Made by a program: the position numbers and the translations under genes. Of a stretch of DNA of 64,000 nt, positions 17,331 through 27,756 are shown in pieces. How positions within the stretch are numbered: the first letter of the stretch is position 1; each line of letters begins with the position of its first letter. The stretch spans positions 372,001 to 436,000 of the forward strand of contig CANLLF010000004.1 of NCBI GenBank assembly GCA_947491935.1, read 5' to 3'. Source of the DNA: an uncultured Roseicyclus sp. (lineage in GTDB: Bacteria > Pseudomonadota > Alphaproteobacteria > Rhodobacterales > Rhodobacteraceae). Below the pieces are notes generated by a model. It was given only the letters and a program-made list of their open reading frames with translations. It did not search any database and was not told where the DNA came from.

Positions 17331-18119
17331 ATGCCTTTCACCCTCGCCACCTGGAACATCAATTCGGTCCGCCTGCGGCAGGGCATCGTGGCACAGTTGA
17401 TGACCGAGGAGGCGCCGGACGTTCTGTGCCTTCAGGAATGCAAAAGCCCGGTCGACAAGATCCCGGCGGATGTGTTCCACGCGCTTGGCTACACCCACAT
17501 GGTGGCACGGGGGCAGAAGGGGTACAACGGTGTTGCGATCTTCTCCAAGATCCCGATGGAGGAGGCGGGGTCCCACGAATTCGCGGGCCTCGACCACGCC
17601 CGCCATATCGCCGGAACGCTCGAAAACGGCGTCACGATCCACAACTTCTACGTGCCCGCAGGGGGCGACATTCCGGATCGGGAGCTGAACATCAAGTTTG
17701 GCCAGAAGCTCGACTACCTCACCGACATGCGTGACTGGGCCCGCAAGGACAAACCGCAAAAGAGCATCCTTGTCGGCGATCTGAACATCGCGCCGCGCGA
17801 AGACGATGTGTGGTCTCACAAGCAACTGCTGAAGGTCGTCTCCCACACGCCGATCGAGGTTGAGCACCTCGCCGAAACTCAGGACGCGGGGAAGTGGGTC
17901 GACATCACCCGCAAGGACATCCCCGATGGCCCGCTGTTCAGCTGGTGGTCCTATCGCTCACCGGATTGGGATGCGGCGGACAAGGGCCGACGGCTCGATC
18001 ACGTCTGGGCCACCCCCGACATCGCCAATGCCGGGCGTTCCTCGCGCGTCGCCCGCCATGTGCGGGGATGGGAAAAACCCTCCGATCATGCGCCGGTCTT
18101 CGCAACATTCGACCTCTGA
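17331..18119 (+). CDS. xthA: Exodeoxyribonuclease III
   Basis: The 262-residue product is an AP endonuclease/3' exonuclease of the exonuclease-phosphatase superfamily, acting in base-excision repair. Catalytic motifs are visible: WNINSVR near the start (metal site Asn), LCLQECK (Glu), YNGVAIFSK, LVGDLNIAP (Asp/Asn) and the final SDHAPV (Asp-His pair), with RRLDHVW before it. The ATG at 17331 gives normal family length. An in-frame extension upstream carries no family sequence. Confidence 0.96.
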   Translation: MPFTLATWNINSVRLRQGIVAQLMTEEAPDVLCLQECKSPVDKIPADVFHALGYTHMVARGQKGYNGVAIFSKIPMEEAGSHEFAGLDHARHIAGTLENGVTIHNFYVPAGGDIPDRELNIKFGQKLDYLTDMRDWARKDKPQKSILVGDLNIAPREDDVWSHKQLLKVVSHTPIEVEHLAETQDAGKWVDITRKDIPDGPLFSWWSYRSPDWDAADKGRRLDHVWATPDIANAGRSSRVARHVRGWEKPSDHAPVFATFDL

Positions 18120-18181
18120 CCCCTTGGCGCGCCCGGCCCCCGCCCGCATATAGGGGCCAACAACGCCAATAGACGGAGCCT

Positions 18182-19093
18182 ATGATGCTCGAATTCGGAA
18201 CCTCCCCCGCCGATGCACCTGCGGATGTGATCAAGGACACCACCGATGCCACCTTCATGGCCGATGTGGTGGAGGCCAGCAGCCAGACGCCCGTGATCGT
18301 CGATTTCTGGGCGCCCTGGTGCGGGCCCTGCAAAACGCTCGGGCCGCAGCTTGAAGCCGCCGTGACCGCCGCCAAGGGCCGCGTGAAAATGGTGAAGGTC
18401 AACGTGGACGAGAACCAGCAGATCGCCGCGCAACTCCGCGTGCAGTCGATCCCGACCGTCTATGCCTTCCATAATGGCCAGCCCGTCGATGGCTTCCAGG
18501 GCGCCGTGCCCGAAAGTCAGATCAAGGAGTTCGTCTCCAAACTGGCGGATCTGTCTGGCGATGATGGCGGCCTGGGCGAAGCCATCGAGGCGGCAGAGGA
18601 AATGCTGGCCCAGGGCGAGGTGGCCGATGCCGCCCAGACCTTCGCCGCCATCCTTGGCGAAGAGCCGGAAAACGCCGCCGCCATGGGCGGCCTCGCCCGC
18701 GCGCATCTGGCGCTGGGTCAGATTGATCAGGCCGAGGCCTTGCTCAGCACCGCACCTGACGCGATCTTCAATGCGCCCGAGCTGGAAGCCGCCCGCGCCC
18801 AGATCGCGCTGGCCCGTCAGGCCGCCGATGCGGGGCCGCTGGCCGAATTGAAGGCCGCGATGGAAGCCGACCCCGATGATCTGCAGGCCCGGTTCGATTA
18901 CGCCCAGGCGCTCCATGCCGATGGCAATATCGAAGCCGCCGTCGACCAATTGCTCGATCTGTTCCAGCGCGACCGGGAATGGAACGACAGCGCCGCCAAA
19001 ACACAGCTTTTCACCATCTTCGATGCGCTCAAGCCGCAAGATCCGATTGCTCTGAACGGCCGCCGCCGCCTCAGCTCGATGATATTTGCCTAA
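18182..19093 (+). CDS. cnoX: Thioredoxin-TPR co-chaperone CnoX (YbbN)
   Basis: The 303-residue protein has an N-terminal thioredoxin domain with the motif WCGPC (C47 and C50) and a C-terminal half of helical TPR-like repeats rich in Ala/Glu. This is the CnoX/YbbN layout; such proteins protect oxidised clients and hand them to chaperones. In E. coli the motif is SxxC, while here an intact CxxC suggests redox activity as in Caulobacter. A second ATG lies one codon downstream. It starts a run with two further plus-strand genes of protein-quality type. Confidence 0.92.
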   Translation: MMLEFGTSPADAPADVIKDTTDATFMADVVEASSQTPVIVDFWAPWCGPCKTLGPQLEAAVTAAKGRVKMVKVNVDENQQIAAQLRVQSIPTVYAFHNGQPVDGFQGAVPESQIKEFVSKLADLSGDDGGLGEAIEAAEEMLAQGEVADAAQTFAAILGEEPENAAAMGGLARAHLALGQIDQAEALLSTAPDAIFNAPELEAARAQIALARQAADAGPLAELKAAMEADPDDLQARFDYAQALHADGNIEAAVDQLLDLFQRDREWNDSAAKTQLFTIFDALKPQDPIALNGRRRLSSMIFA

Positions 19094-19120
19094 GACAAGG
19101 ATCATCCTAGGTCATTCGGA

Positions 19121-19765
19121 ATGAGATTGCCTGCCGACCTCCCGGATACGATTCCGGTTTTCCCTCTGCCCGGGGCGCTTTTGTTGCCACGGGCGCGGCT
19201 GCCGCTTCATATCTTCGAGCCGCGTTATCTGCAGATGATCGATGATACGCTCAAGACGGCCCATCGCCTGATCGGCATGGTGCAGCCCTACGAAGTGCCG
19301 GGCACCCAGGAAAAGCGCCTGCACACGATCGGCTGCGCGGGCCGCCTGACGCAGTTTTCCGAGACCGAAGATGGCCGCTACATGATCACGCTGGCGGGCA
19401 TGTCCCGCTTTCGTGTGCAGCAGGAGGTGACGGGGTTCACACCCTACCGCCGCTGCGACGTGACATGGGACGGGTTCAGCGCCGATCTCGGCGCGACCGA
19501 GGAAGACAAGACCTTCGAGCGCGACGCCTTTCTCGACGTCCTCGGCCGGTACTTCGAGACGATGGACCTGTCGACCGATTGGGACAGCCTGAAGGAAGCG
19601 GATGACGAATTGCTGATCAATTCCCTGTCCATGCTTTGCCCCTTCGACCCCGAGGAAAAGCAGGCCCTGCTGGAGGCACCATCACTGACCACCCGTCGCG
19701 AAACCCTTGTCACGTTGCTGGAATTCGCGATGCGCGCCACGTCCGATGAAGAGCGGATGCAATGA
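19121..19765 (+). CDS. LON peptidase substrate-binding domain protein
   Basis: The 214-residue protein is a stand-alone Lon N-terminal (LON_substr_bdg, PF02190) domain with no protease part. The family start [26 protein letters not shown] is clear and is followed by GMVQP and GCAGRLTQF segments. It probably binds unfolded or specific protein segments; its partner is unknown. It follows cnoX by 27 bases and overlaps the next gene by 4 bases, so these form an operon that may act in protein quality control. Confidence 0.92.
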   Translation: MRLPADLPDTIPVFPLPGALLLPRARLPLHIFEPRYLQMIDDTLKTAHRLIGMVQPYEVPGTQEKRLHTIGCAGRLTQFSETEDGRYMITLAGMSRFRVQQEVTGFTPYRRCDVTWDGFSADLGATEEDKTFERDAFLDVLGRYFETMDLSTDWDSLKEADDELLINSLSMLCPFDPEEKQALLEAPSLTTRRETLVTLLEFAMRATSDEERMQ

Positions 19766-19959
19766 GCGAGCCGGAGGAAGCGGCGCAGCCGTCGATCGAT
19801 CGCCGTATGCTGGAAGCGCTGGTCTGCCCGGTGACACAGGCCCCGCTCAGCTACGACGCCCAGGCGCAGGAGCTGATCTCCAAAGCGGCGCATCTGGCCT
19901 ACCCGATCCGGGGCGGTATTCCGATCATGTTGGAAGAAGAAGCCCGCAAGCTCGATTAG
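19762..19959 (+). CDS. Trm112/YcaR-like small protein
   Basis: The 65-residue product matches the Trm112p-like (PF03966) family: [16 protein letters not shown], then [25 protein letters not shown]. Members stabilise or activate partner enzymes such as methyltransferases; bacterial forms are poorly studied. Only one of the usual zinc cysteines remains, which is common in bacterial members. It overlaps the Lon-domain gene by 4 bases, so it is translationally coupled. Confidence 0.9.
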   Translation: MSEPEEAAQPSIDRRMLEALVCPVTQAPLSYDAQAQELISKAAHLAYPIRGGIPIMLEEEARKLD

Positions 19960-20369
19960 TGGTCGCGCGATGTGCGGCGATGCATCAGCCCGCCGACGAT
20001 CATCAGAATGAGCCCGCACACCACCCCGACCCCAACCATGCTCCATCCCATGGCTTGATCGGCCTCGAATGTGTCGAGGCGACGGGTGAACTCCGCCTCG
20101 TCGGCGATGCTGTAGAGGAAATCGTTGAAGAAGGCCTGCATCCCGGCCAGCGGCGCCGTGAAGGCCGCAGCTCCGATGGCGATGATGCCCCGCGCCCTTG
20201 CCCGACGGTCGGTCCCCGCGACCCAGATCAAGGCACCCGCCATCGCGGCCAGCACAAGGCCCGCGGCAATCGCGCGAAAGGGTGTCGTGACGGCGCTGAT
20301 CGTGAACCAACAGATCGTCACGATGATGATGCAGGCGAATGTAAGCGTCAGGGCGCGGGAGAGCGTCAT
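19956..20369 (-). CDS. Small membrane protein, paralogue A
   Basis: The 137-residue protein has four hydrophobic segments, two near the N-terminus, one in the middle (about 60-80) and one near the C-terminus, and ends with a basic MHRRTSRDH tail. It resembles the next upstream protein in length, segment order and tail (GGLMHRR versus GALMHRA), so the two are tandem paralogues. I chose the ATG at 20369; a GTG at 20393 would overlap the upstream gene by 20 bases. No known family is recognised. It converges on the Trm112-like gene and overlaps its stop by 4 bases. Confidence 0.6.
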   Translation of the reverse strand: MTLSRALTLTFACIIIVTICWFTISAVTTPFRAIAAGLVLAAMAGALIWVAGTDRRARARGIIAIGAAAFTAPLAGMQAFFNDFLYSIADEAEFTRRLDTFEADQAMGWSMVGVGVVCGLILMIVGGLMHRRTSRDH

Positions 20370-20373
20370 TTGA

Positions 20374-20814
20374 TCAATTTGCCCCGGTATCACTGGTGCG
20401 GGGCGCGCGATGCATCAAGGCGCCGATCAGGATCAGAATGGCCCCGACCACCATGCCAAAGACCAGCCCGGCCGAGGCCAGGATCGAGGTGATGGCAAGG
20501 CTGCTGGCCGCGTCGTCGCTCAGGCCCTCGGCACTTTCCAGCGCGACAAGGGCAGTTTCCGCAATCTGCTCACCCCACGCGCTCAGGCCCGCCACGGGGA
20601 CGAAAACGAAGACGGCCCCAAGCGCGAGAAATCCGCGTGCGAAGGCGCGTTTTCCGGTCTCCGCGAACCAGATCAACGCGCACGTCGCCGCCGCCGAAAC
20701 CAAACCGGTGAGCGTGGCCGTCATGGCGGAGGTCAGGCCGATCACGAACAGGAACGCGAAGAGGAACGACAGGATCCCGAACAGGATCAGCGCGGTCAGT
20801 TTTGGGCCGGTCAT
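20374..20814 (-). CDS. Small membrane protein, paralogue B
   Basis: This 146-residue protein has four predicted membrane helices (about 8-28, 33-50, 58-80 and 112-135) with a soluble acidic loop of about 25 residues between the last two. It pairs with the adjacent downstream paralogue, from which only a few bases separate it. The central TGKRAFARGFLALGA segment corresponds to [15 protein letters not shown] in the partner. A two-component membrane complex is possible but unproven. No family is recognised. Confidence 0.65.
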   Translation of the reverse strand: MTGPKLTALILFGILSFLFAFLFVIGLTSAMTATLTGLVSAAATCALIWFAETGKRAFARGFLALGAVFVFVPVAGLSAWGEQIAETALVALESAEGLSDDAASSLAITSILASAGLVFGMVVGAILILIGALMHRAPRTSDTGAN

Positions 20815-20972
20815 CAGGGCACCTCGGCATATTGGAGTTGCATCATGTTACAGGCCCGGCGCACAGGCGGCCAAGGTGGGGCAAACCGGCGGTCTGCCTT
20901 CGGATTGATAGAGTATTGATATACCCGGATCCAGTTGGCGAGGCGTTTTCGGGGCGCTCGGACGGGGCAGGA

Positions 20973-22199
20973 TCAGAGCGCGCGGCCCTGCATCAGGCGC
21001 GGCAGGTCGCCCGTCAGACCAGCGGCCTCGCGAATGAAGGTCCGCCGCAGGCCGGGCAGTGCACCAACAACGCTCATCCCGATATCCCGCGCCGCGCGAA
21101 GGGCAGAATTGTCATTCGAGAACAGCTTGTTGAACGTATCCGTGGCAATCGCAAGGCTGGCCGTATCGAACCGGCGCCATTGCTGATACCGCGCCAGCAC
21201 GTTGCTGGCCGCAATATCCTCACCCCGGCGTTTCGCATCTGCGAGCACTTCCGCCAGCGCGCCGACATCCCGCAATCCAAGGTTCAGGCCCTGCCCCGCA
21301 ATCGGGTGAATCCCATGGGCCGCATCGCCCACAAGTGCCAGCTTTTCGGCCACAAACGCGCTGGCGAGGCTGAGCGAGAGGGGATAGCTATATCGCTGAC
21401 CGGACAGGGAAATATCGCCCAGGAAATCCCCAAAGGCCGGGCGCAACGTATCCAGGAACGTGGCGTCATCCGCCGTCGCCAGTTCGCCTGCGCGCGGCTC
21501 CTTCTCGGACCACACGATGGAGGAGCGATTGCCCGGAAGCGGCAGGATCGCCAACGGCCCGCCCGGCATGAAAAACTGCTGCGCCACGCCGTTATGGGGC
21601 CGCTCGTGATCCACCGCGCAGACCAGCGCCGTCTGCCCGTATCCCCATCCATTTCGCTTGATCCCGGCCCGGTCCGCCACACCGGATCGCCGACCATCGG
21701 CCCCGACCAGAAGCCGCCCGCGCAACACGTCCCCACCTTCAAGCGTTACAGATGCCAACCCGCTGGTATCTTGCGACAAAACTCGCGCATCGGCCCGATG
21801 TGTGATCAGCGGTTCGTGCTCCATCGCCGCCAGCAGGGCGCGGCGCAAATAACGGTCCTCCAGCATGTGGCCCATCGGGCCTTCTTCGATCTCGGCATGG
21901 TCGAAATGCAGGAAAAAGGGCGCGGCCCCCTCACCGGCGCGCCCGTCAGAGGCCTTGATCTCGAGGATCGGCTGCGCATGATCGGCGACCTCCACCCAGA
22001 TCCCCAGCGCGTCCAGCATCCGTACCGACGCCAGCGCCAGCGCATAGGCCCGCCCGTCAAAGCCCGCATCGGCGCGGGTTACAGCAGGCAGGGCGTCCAG
22101 AACCACGCTCGACAGGCCCGCCTGCGCGCAGGCCAGCGCCAGGCCAGGGCCGTTTAACCCCCCGCCAACAATCAGAATTTCCGCATCCATTTTGCTCAT
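20973..22199 (-). CDS. FAD-dependent UbiH/UbiF/VisC-type hydroxylase
   Basis: The 408-residue flavoprotein monooxygenase carries the dinucleotide fold ILIVGGGLNGPGLA at the N-terminus, the LLVGADGRRSGV (DG) motif in the middle and LVGDAAHGIHPIAGQGLNLGLRD near residue 290. These are the marks of the ubiquinone-biosynthesis hydroxylases that put hydroxyl groups on the quinone ring. Which ring position it acts on (UbiH, UbiF or UbiL type) cannot be decided by eye. The start at 22199 has AGGGG about 6 bases upstream; a frame extension of 12 residues is less likely. Confidence 0.9.
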   Translation of the reverse strand: MSKMDAEILIVGGGLNGPGLALACAQAGLSSVVLDALPAVTRADAGFDGRAYALALASVRMLDALGIWVEVADHAQPILEIKASDGRAGEGAAPFFLHFDHAEIEEGPMGHMLEDRYLRRALLAAMEHEPLITHRADARVLSQDTSGLASVTLEGGDVLRGRLLVGADGRRSGVADRAGIKRNGWGYGQTALVCAVDHERPHNGVAQQFFMPGGPLAILPLPGNRSSIVWSEKEPRAGELATADDATFLDTLRPAFGDFLGDISLSGQRYSYPLSLSLASAFVAEKLALVGDAAHGIHPIAGQGLNLGLRDVGALAEVLADAKRRGEDIAASNVLARYQQWRRFDTASLAIATDTFNKLFSNDNSALRAARDIGMSVVGALPGLRRTFIREAAGLTGDLPRLMQGRAL

Positions 22200-22285
22200 G
22201 CCCCTGAGTATGGGGCGCGTGTGGGGATTGTCCATGCGGCGCGGCGTCGTTAGCGTTTCCCGGCGGACCTTGGGGGGATGAATGT

Positions 22286-23608
22286 ATGGATTGGCTCTGG
22301 AAAAGCGCGTGTGACATCGGGCGCGGCATTGGCGCCGGGGATGTCGATCCCGTCGACCTGACAGAAGCCTATCTGGAGGCCGCCAGCGATCACCCCTACG
22401 CCACCCGGATCTACGCTCGATTCACCCGCGAACGGGCGTTGAATGAGGCGATCGCCGCCCATGATCGGGCCCGCCATGGCATCCGCCGTGGGCTACTGGA
22501 TGGCGTGCCGATCAGCTGGAAGGATCTGTTCGATACGGCCGGTGTCAAAACGGAAGCCGGATCGAAGCTTCTGGAGGGCCGCGTCCCGGCGCAGGATGCC
22601 GAGGTTCTGTCGAATGCAACGCGCGCGGGCCTTGTTTGCCTGGGCAAAACCCACATGACGGAGCTGGCGTTTTCCGGGCTTGGGGTGAATCCCTCCACCG
22701 CGACGCCGCCCAATTTCAACGATCCCGAGCTTGCGCCCGGCGGCTCCTCGTCTGGTGCTGCCACCTCCGTCGCCTACGGGTTGGCGGCGGCGGGCATCGG
22801 CTCGGATACCGGAGGATCGGTGCGTCTGCCCTCGGCGTGGAATGACCTTGTGGGCTTCAAGCCCACCCATGGCGCGCTGTCGCTTGCGGGTGTCGTCCCG
22901 CTGGTGGAGCGGTTCGATACGGTCGGGCCGCTGTGCCGTAGTGTCGAGGATTGTGCCGAGCTGTTCGCGGTGATGGGCCATCGCGCCGCCCCGGACCTGC
23001 GCGAAGCCTCGCTCAGCGGCACCCGTCTTATGGTTCTGAATCCCTATGCCAGCGATGTCCGCGACGCGGCGGGGGCGGCGTTCCAATCGGCGGTGGAGCG
23101 GCTCAGCGCCGCGGGCGCGCAGATCGATACTGCTGAAAGTGCTGCGGTCGATGAGGCCATGCAGACCACGCTTTCCCTTTATACCGCAGAGGCTTACGGC
23201 ATATGGGGCAAGGTGATCGAGGCCGATCCGGACAAGATGTTTCACCGCGTCCGCGACCGGTTCCGGCAAGGTGCCGATGTGAAAGCCGCCGATTTCGTCG
23301 CACTCTGGCAACGGCTCCGCGTGCTTCGGTCGACATTCTGGGAACAGGCCGCCGCCTATGATGCCGTGATCATTCCGAGCGCCGCCAACACCCCGCCCAA
23401 TGTCGAACGCCTCGACAGCGATGACGATTATTTCGTCACGGAAAACCTGCTGACCCTGCGCAATACGCGGGTCGGAAACCTGATGGGGGCCTGCGCGATA
23501 TCGCTGCCCACGGGCGTTCCGTCAACGGGGATCATGTTCATGGGCACCCCGGGGCAGGATGATCGATTGCTGCGTCTGGCGGCGGGGGCCGAGGCGGCAT
23601 TGTCGTGA
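22286..23608 (+). CDS. Amidase (amidase signature family)
   Basis: The 440-residue protein has the full Ser-cisSer-Lys triad of the amidase signature family: K79 in SWKD, S154 in GGSSSGA and S178 in GSDTGGSVR. It hydrolyses an amide bond. It is shorter than GatA and no gatC or gatB lies nearby, so a catabolic amidase is more likely than the tRNA-dependent amidotransferase. The substrate is unknown. It is divergent from the hydroxylase gene. A hairpin follows the stop codon. Confidence 0.9.
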   Translation: MDWLWKSACDIGRGIGAGDVDPVDLTEAYLEAASDHPYATRIYARFTRERALNEAIAAHDRARHGIRRGLLDGVPISWKDLFDTAGVKTEAGSKLLEGRVPAQDAEVLSNATRAGLVCLGKTHMTELAFSGLGVNPSTATPPNFNDPELAPGGSSSGAATSVAYGLAAAGIGSDTGGSVRLPSAWNDLVGFKPTHGALSLAGVVPLVERFDTVGPLCRSVEDCAELFAVMGHRAAPDLREASLSGTRLMVLNPYASDVRDAAGAAFQSAVERLSAAGAQIDTAESAAVDEAMQTTLSLYTAEAYGIWGKVIEADPDKMFHRVRDRFRQGADVKAADFVALWQRLRVLRSTFWEQAAAYDAVIIPSAANTPPNVERLDSDDDYFVTENLLTLRNTRVGNLMGACAISLPTGVPSTGIMFMGTPGQDDRLLRLAAGAEAALS

Positions 23609-23631
23609 CAGGACAGGTGCCACATGTCCTG
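23609..23631 (+). terminator. Hairpin directly after the amidase gene
   Basis: A 7-base inverted repeat CAGGACA/TGTCCTG with a 9-base loop begins on the base after the amidase stop codon. It lacks a T tract, so it may be an mRNA-stabilising 3' hairpin rather than an intrinsic terminator. Confidence 0.35.
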
Positions 23632-23748
23632 AAGGCCACACCCGCCTGATTCTGCGCCCGTTTTTCTGGACCCGGCCGCCCCGCTTCGCTATCCTTCGGT
23701 CAAACAGGGCGAAAACGACCCTGATCTTGAGGCAGCAAAGCAGGTCCC

Positions 23749-24927
23749 ATGGCCTTTCCGGAGCGGTTTTCGAACCTCCCAGACTACGCATTTCCGCGTT
23801 TGCGGACATTGCTTGATGTGCATGAGCCGGGCGGCGAGCCCGTGCTGATGACCATTGGTGAGCCGCGCCACGCCTTCCCGCCCTGGATCGGCGACGTGAT
23901 TACCACGCATCTGCAAGGCTTTGGCCGGTATCCCGAGAATGATGGAACGATGGCCCTGCGCGTGGCGCAGGCCGATTGGCTGGGGCGTCGGTTCGGCATC
24001 GATGTGGCGGCCGATACGCAGATCCTGACGCTGAACGGGACGCGCGAAGGGCTCTACAATGCCTGCATGGCGCTCTGCCCGGAGCACAAGAATGGCAAGC
24101 AGCCCGTCGTGCTGACGCCCAACCCGTTCTACCAGGTCTATGCCGTTGCCGCGCTGTCGGTCGGGGCGGAGCCGGTCTACCTGCCTGCAACCTCCGAGAT
24201 AGGCGATCTGCCGGATTTCCACGCTGTCGATCCCGCGATCCTCGACCGGACCGCCATCGCCTACATTTGTTCCCCCGCGAACCCGCAAGGCGCCGTGGCG
24301 TCCGAGGCCTATTGGGAGACCCTGATCACGCTGGCTGAACAGCACGATTTCAAGATCTTCGCGGATGAGTGCTATTCCGAGATCTACCGCGATGCGGCCC
24401 CTGTCAGCGCACTTGGCGTCGCCCAACGCATGGGCGCGGACCCGGAGCGGGTGATGATCTTCCACTCGCTCTCCAAACGCTCCAACCTGCCCGGCCTGCG
24501 CTCCGGCTTCTGCGCGGGCGGCCCGGAAAGCATTGCCCGCATGAAACAGCTGCGCGCCTATTCCGGTGCGCCCCTGCCGATGCCGTTGCAGGCAGTGGCC
24601 GAAACCGTCTGGGCGGACGAGGCGCATGTCGATGAAAACCGCGCGCTTTACCAACAGAAATACACCATCGCGGATGAGATCTTCGCCGATGTCGCCGGAT
24701 ACCAGGGCCCCAAGGCGGGTTTTTTCCTGTGGCTTCCTGTCGATGATGCCGAGGCCGCAACGCTGAAGCTCTGGCGCGAGACGGGGGTGCGGGTTCTGCC
24801 CGGCCACTACCTTGCGCGGGAAGTGGATGGCGTCACGCCCGGCCAGGACCGGATCCGCGTGGCGATGGTGGCAGAACAAGAAGAAATGCGCCGGGGGCTG
24901 ATGATGCTCCACAAGGCGCTATACTAG
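23749..24927 (+). CDS. Class I/II aminotransferase (DapC-like)
   Basis: The 392-residue PLP enzyme has the fold-type I marks: GEPRH, LTLNGTREGLYN, NPFYQVY, SPANPQGAV, FADECYSEIY and the PLP lysine K243 in SLSKRSNLPGLRSG, ending with an Arg-containing RIRVAMV. The sequence pattern is that of succinyldiaminopimelate transaminase (DapC), which would act in lysine and peptidoglycan precursor synthesis. Other aminotransferases of this class look similar, so the substrate is an inference. It lies 14 bases upstream of ftsK. Confidence 0.88.
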   Translation: MAFPERFSNLPDYAFPRLRTLLDVHEPGGEPVLMTIGEPRHAFPPWIGDVITTHLQGFGRYPENDGTMALRVAQADWLGRRFGIDVAADTQILTLNGTREGLYNACMALCPEHKNGKQPVVLTPNPFYQVYAVAALSVGAEPVYLPATSEIGDLPDFHAVDPAILDRTAIAYICSPANPQGAVASEAYWETLITLAEQHDFKIFADECYSEIYRDAAPVSALGVAQRMGADPERVMIFHSLSKRSNLPGLRSGFCAGGPESIARMKQLRAYSGAPLPMPLQAVAETVWADEAHVDENRALYQQKYTIADEIFADVAGYQGPKAGFFLWLPVDDAEAATLKLWRETGVRVLPGHYLAREVDGVTPGQDRIRVAMVAEQEEMRRGLMMLHKALY

Positions 24928-24941
24928 TGAGGTAAGACCAA

Positions 24942-27752
24942 ATGGCCTATCAGACCCGACAGCGTGAGCCGCTTCTGGACGGACATATGCACGAGGTGCT
25001 GATGCGCCGCGGGCAGGAGATGTTCGGCATGGCGTTGATGGGCGTCGGTGTGGCCCTGGCCGCGCTATTGTGGAGCTACGTGCCGGAGGATCCGAACTGG
25101 ATGGCCGCCACCGATGCGACGCCCGAAAACCTGCTGGGGCGGGGCGGGGCGTCGATTGCCGCTGTCCTGATCATGATCATGGGCTTCGCGGCCTGGGTTC
25201 TGCCGGTTGCGGCCCTGGTCTGGGGAGTGCGGTTCTTGATTCATCGCAGCCATGAGCGGGCGCTTGGTCGCGTTCTGTTTTTACCGATCGCGATTGCGCT
25301 GGCGGCGATTTATGCGGCAAGCCATGTGCCGCCTGCCGATTGGCCCCATTCCTTTGGGGCGGGCGGGTTGTTTGGCGATACGATCCTTGGCGCGGTCCTG
25401 AACGCCCTGCCGCTTGCGCCGCAATTCGGCATCAGGATCGCGGCCTTCGCCGCCTTCCTTGCCACGGTTGCGATGCTGGTCTTCGTGCTTGGGATGACCC
25501 GGCGCGATATCGGCCTGACGCTTCGGTTCCTCCTGATCGGCCTGATGGCGACGGGGTCTGCCGTTGCGCGCATTCTGCAATCGCTGGGCCGCCGGGCCGG
25601 GGCCACGGCGCAGGCCGTGCAGGCCCGTCGCGCCGCCGCCCGGGCCGAAGGCGCGCAGCGCGTTGCCGTGGCCGAGCCGCGGGTGCGCCGTGCGGATGTA
25701 TCCGTTGAACCGGCGATGGATGCCGGAGATCCGGACGCGGATACGGCGCAGCCCACCGGCCTTTTCGGCCGGATGCCGCGGCTTTTGCGCGATCCCGAGC
25801 CGCAATTGGAAGGTCCCTTGCCCGAGGCCGATCCGGTGCTTGTCGAAGGTCTGGATTACGGCCAGCCGCCGGGTGATGATCGCGTTCGGTCCCGCATTTC
25901 CGAAGCGATCCGCGCCCGTGTGCGCCAGCCCAACACGATCACTGACGTGGCCGCCCGCGCCCGCGTCACGCCCGGAACACCGTCACGCGTGCCGCAGCTG
26001 AACCGGATCGAGCCGCCCCTGACCGCCAGCGATGTCCCTGCAGAGGCCCCCATGGCGAGTGTCGAACCGGTGGATCTCTATGATGACGCGCCGGAGCCCG
26101 CTCCCGCCCCCCTCCCGCAGGCGCAGCCCGCCTTGCAGCGGCGCGTGGTGCAGCAACCCACCCGCAAGGCCCCGGCGCAATCGCGGCAGGCCAAGGCCGA
26201 CAGCCAGCCCTCGCTGCCATTGACCGAGCCGGAGCCCTATGAATTCCCGCCCCTGACGCTGCTGACCAATCCTGTCACAATTGAACGCCATCACCTGAGT
26301 GATGAGGCGCTCGAAGAAAATGCGCGGATGCTGGAGAACGTGCTCGATGATTATGGCGTGAAGGGCGAGATCGTGTCGGTCCGGCCAGGCCCCGTTGTCA
26401 CCATGTATGAGCTGGAACCCGCACCGGGCCTCAAGGCCAGCCGCGTGATCGGCCTTGCCGATGATATCGCCCGCTCGATGTCGGCGCTGTCGGCCCGTGT
26501 GTCGACCGTCCCCGGGCGCACCGTGATCGGCATCGAACTGCCCAACCAGAACCGCGAGATGGTGGTTCTGCGCGAAATGCTGTCGCACCGGGATTTCGGC
26601 GACGGCTCGCACAAGTTGCCGCTGGCGCTTGGCAAGGACATTGGCGGTGATCCGATCATCGCAAACCTCGCCAAGATGCCTCACCTGCTGATCGCGGGTA
26701 CGACGGGCTCGGGCAAATCCGTGGCCATCAATACGATGATCCTGTCGCTTCTCTACAAGATGAAGCCGGAGGATTGCCGGATGATCATGATCGACCCGAA
26801 GATGCTGGAACTCTCCGTCTATGACGGCATCCCGCACCTGCTCTCGCCCGTTGTGACGGACCCGAAGAAGGCTGTTGTGGCGCTGAAGTGGACCGTGGGC
26901 GAAATGGAGGAGCGTTACCGTAAGATGTCCAAGATGGGCGTGCGGAACATCGATGGCTACAACAGCCGCGTGAAGGACGCGCTGGACAAGGGCGAGATGT
27001 TCTCTCGCACGTTCCAGACCGGGTTTGACGATGAGACGGGTGAACCGGTGTTCGAGACCGAAGAATACCTGCCCGAAAAGATGCCCTACATCGTCGTCAT
27101 CGTCGACGAGATGGCGGACCTGATGATGGTTGCGGGCAAAGAGATCGAAGCGTGCATCCAGCGTCTGGCGCAGATGGCGCGGGCATCGGGCATCCACATC
27201 ATCATGGCAACGCAGCGTCCCTCCGTGGACGTCATCACCGGCACGATCAAGGCGAACTTCCCGACGCGGATTTCCTTCCACGTGACGTCCAAGGTCGACA
27301 GCCGTACGATCCTGGGGGAAATGGGGGCCGAACAGCTTCTGGGCATGGGCGACATGCTCTACATGGCGGGCGGGGCCAAGATCACCCGTGTGCACGGGCC
27401 GTTCTGCTCCGACGAGGAAGTCGAGGAAATCGTCCGCCACCTCAAGAGCTTCGGCCCGCCGGATTACGCCTCCAGCGTGCTGGAAGGGCCCGATGAGGAC
27501 AAGGAAAGCGATATCGACGCGGTTCTGGGCCTCGCCACCGGCGGCAATACCGGCGGGGAAGACGCGCTCTACGATCAGGCGGTGGCCGTCGTACTGAAGG
27601 ACCGCAAATGCTCGACCTCCTACATCCAGCGCAAGCTGGGCATCGGCTACAACAAGGCCGCGCGTCTGGTGGAACAGATGGAGGATAACAGCCTCGTGTC
27701 GAGCGCCAACCATGTGGGCAAGCGCGAGATCCTGGTGCCGGAGCAGGATTGA
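24942..27752 (+). CDS. ftsK: DNA translocase FtsK
   Basis: The 936-residue protein has four membrane helices in the first 190 residues, a Pro/Ala/Arg-rich linker to about 430, and a RecA-like motor with Walker A GTTGSGKS near 586 and Walker [13 protein letters not shown] near 717. The C-terminal winged-helix gamma domain (about 865-936, [21 protein letters not shown]) reads polar DNA signals. FtsK pumps chromosome ends across the septum and activates dimer resolution. Start at 24942 has a GAGG site. In many relatives lolA follows directly; here four genes intervene. Confidence 0.97.
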   Translation: MAYQTRQREPLLDGHMHEVLMRRGQEMFGMALMGVGVALAALLWSYVPEDPNWMAATDATPENLLGRGGASIAAVLIMIMGFAAWVLPVAALVWGVRFLIHRSHERALGRVLFLPIAIALAAIYAASHVPPADWPHSFGAGGLFGDTILGAVLNALPLAPQFGIRIAAFAAFLATVAMLVFVLGMTRRDIGLTLRFLLIGLMATGSAVARILQSLGRRAGATAQAVQARRAAARAEGAQRVAVAEPRVRRADVSVEPAMDAGDPDADTAQPTGLFGRMPRLLRDPEPQLEGPLPEADPVLVEGLDYGQPPGDDRVRSRISEAIRARVRQPNTITDVAARARVTPGTPSRVPQLNRIEPPLTASDVPAEAPMASVEPVDLYDDAPEPAPAPLPQAQPALQRRVVQQPTRKAPAQSRQAKADSQPSLPLTEPEPYEFPPLTLLTNPVTIERHHLSDEALEENARMLENVLDDYGVKGEIVSVRPGPVVTMYELEPAPGLKASRVIGLADDIARSMSALSARVSTVPGRTVIGIELPNQNREMVVLREMLSHRDFGDGSHKLPLALGKDIGGDPIIANLAKMPHLLIAGTTGSGKSVAINTMILSLLYKMKPEDCRMIMIDPKMLELSVYDGIPHLLSPVVTDPKKAVVALKWTVGEMEERYRKMSKMGVRNIDGYNSRVKDALDKGEMFSRTFQTGFDDETGEPVFETEEYLPEKMPYIVVIVDEMADLMMVAGKEIEACIQRLAQMARASGIHIIMATQRPSVDVITGTIKANFPTRISFHVTSKVDSRTILGEMGAEQLLGMGDMLYMAGGAKITRVHGPFCSDEEVEEIVRHLKSFGPPDYASSVLEGPDEDKESDIDAVLGLATGGNTGGEDALYDQAVAVVLKDRKCSTSYIQRKLGIGYNKAARLVEQMEDNSLVSSANHVGKREILVPEQD

Positions 27753-27756
27753 AAAC

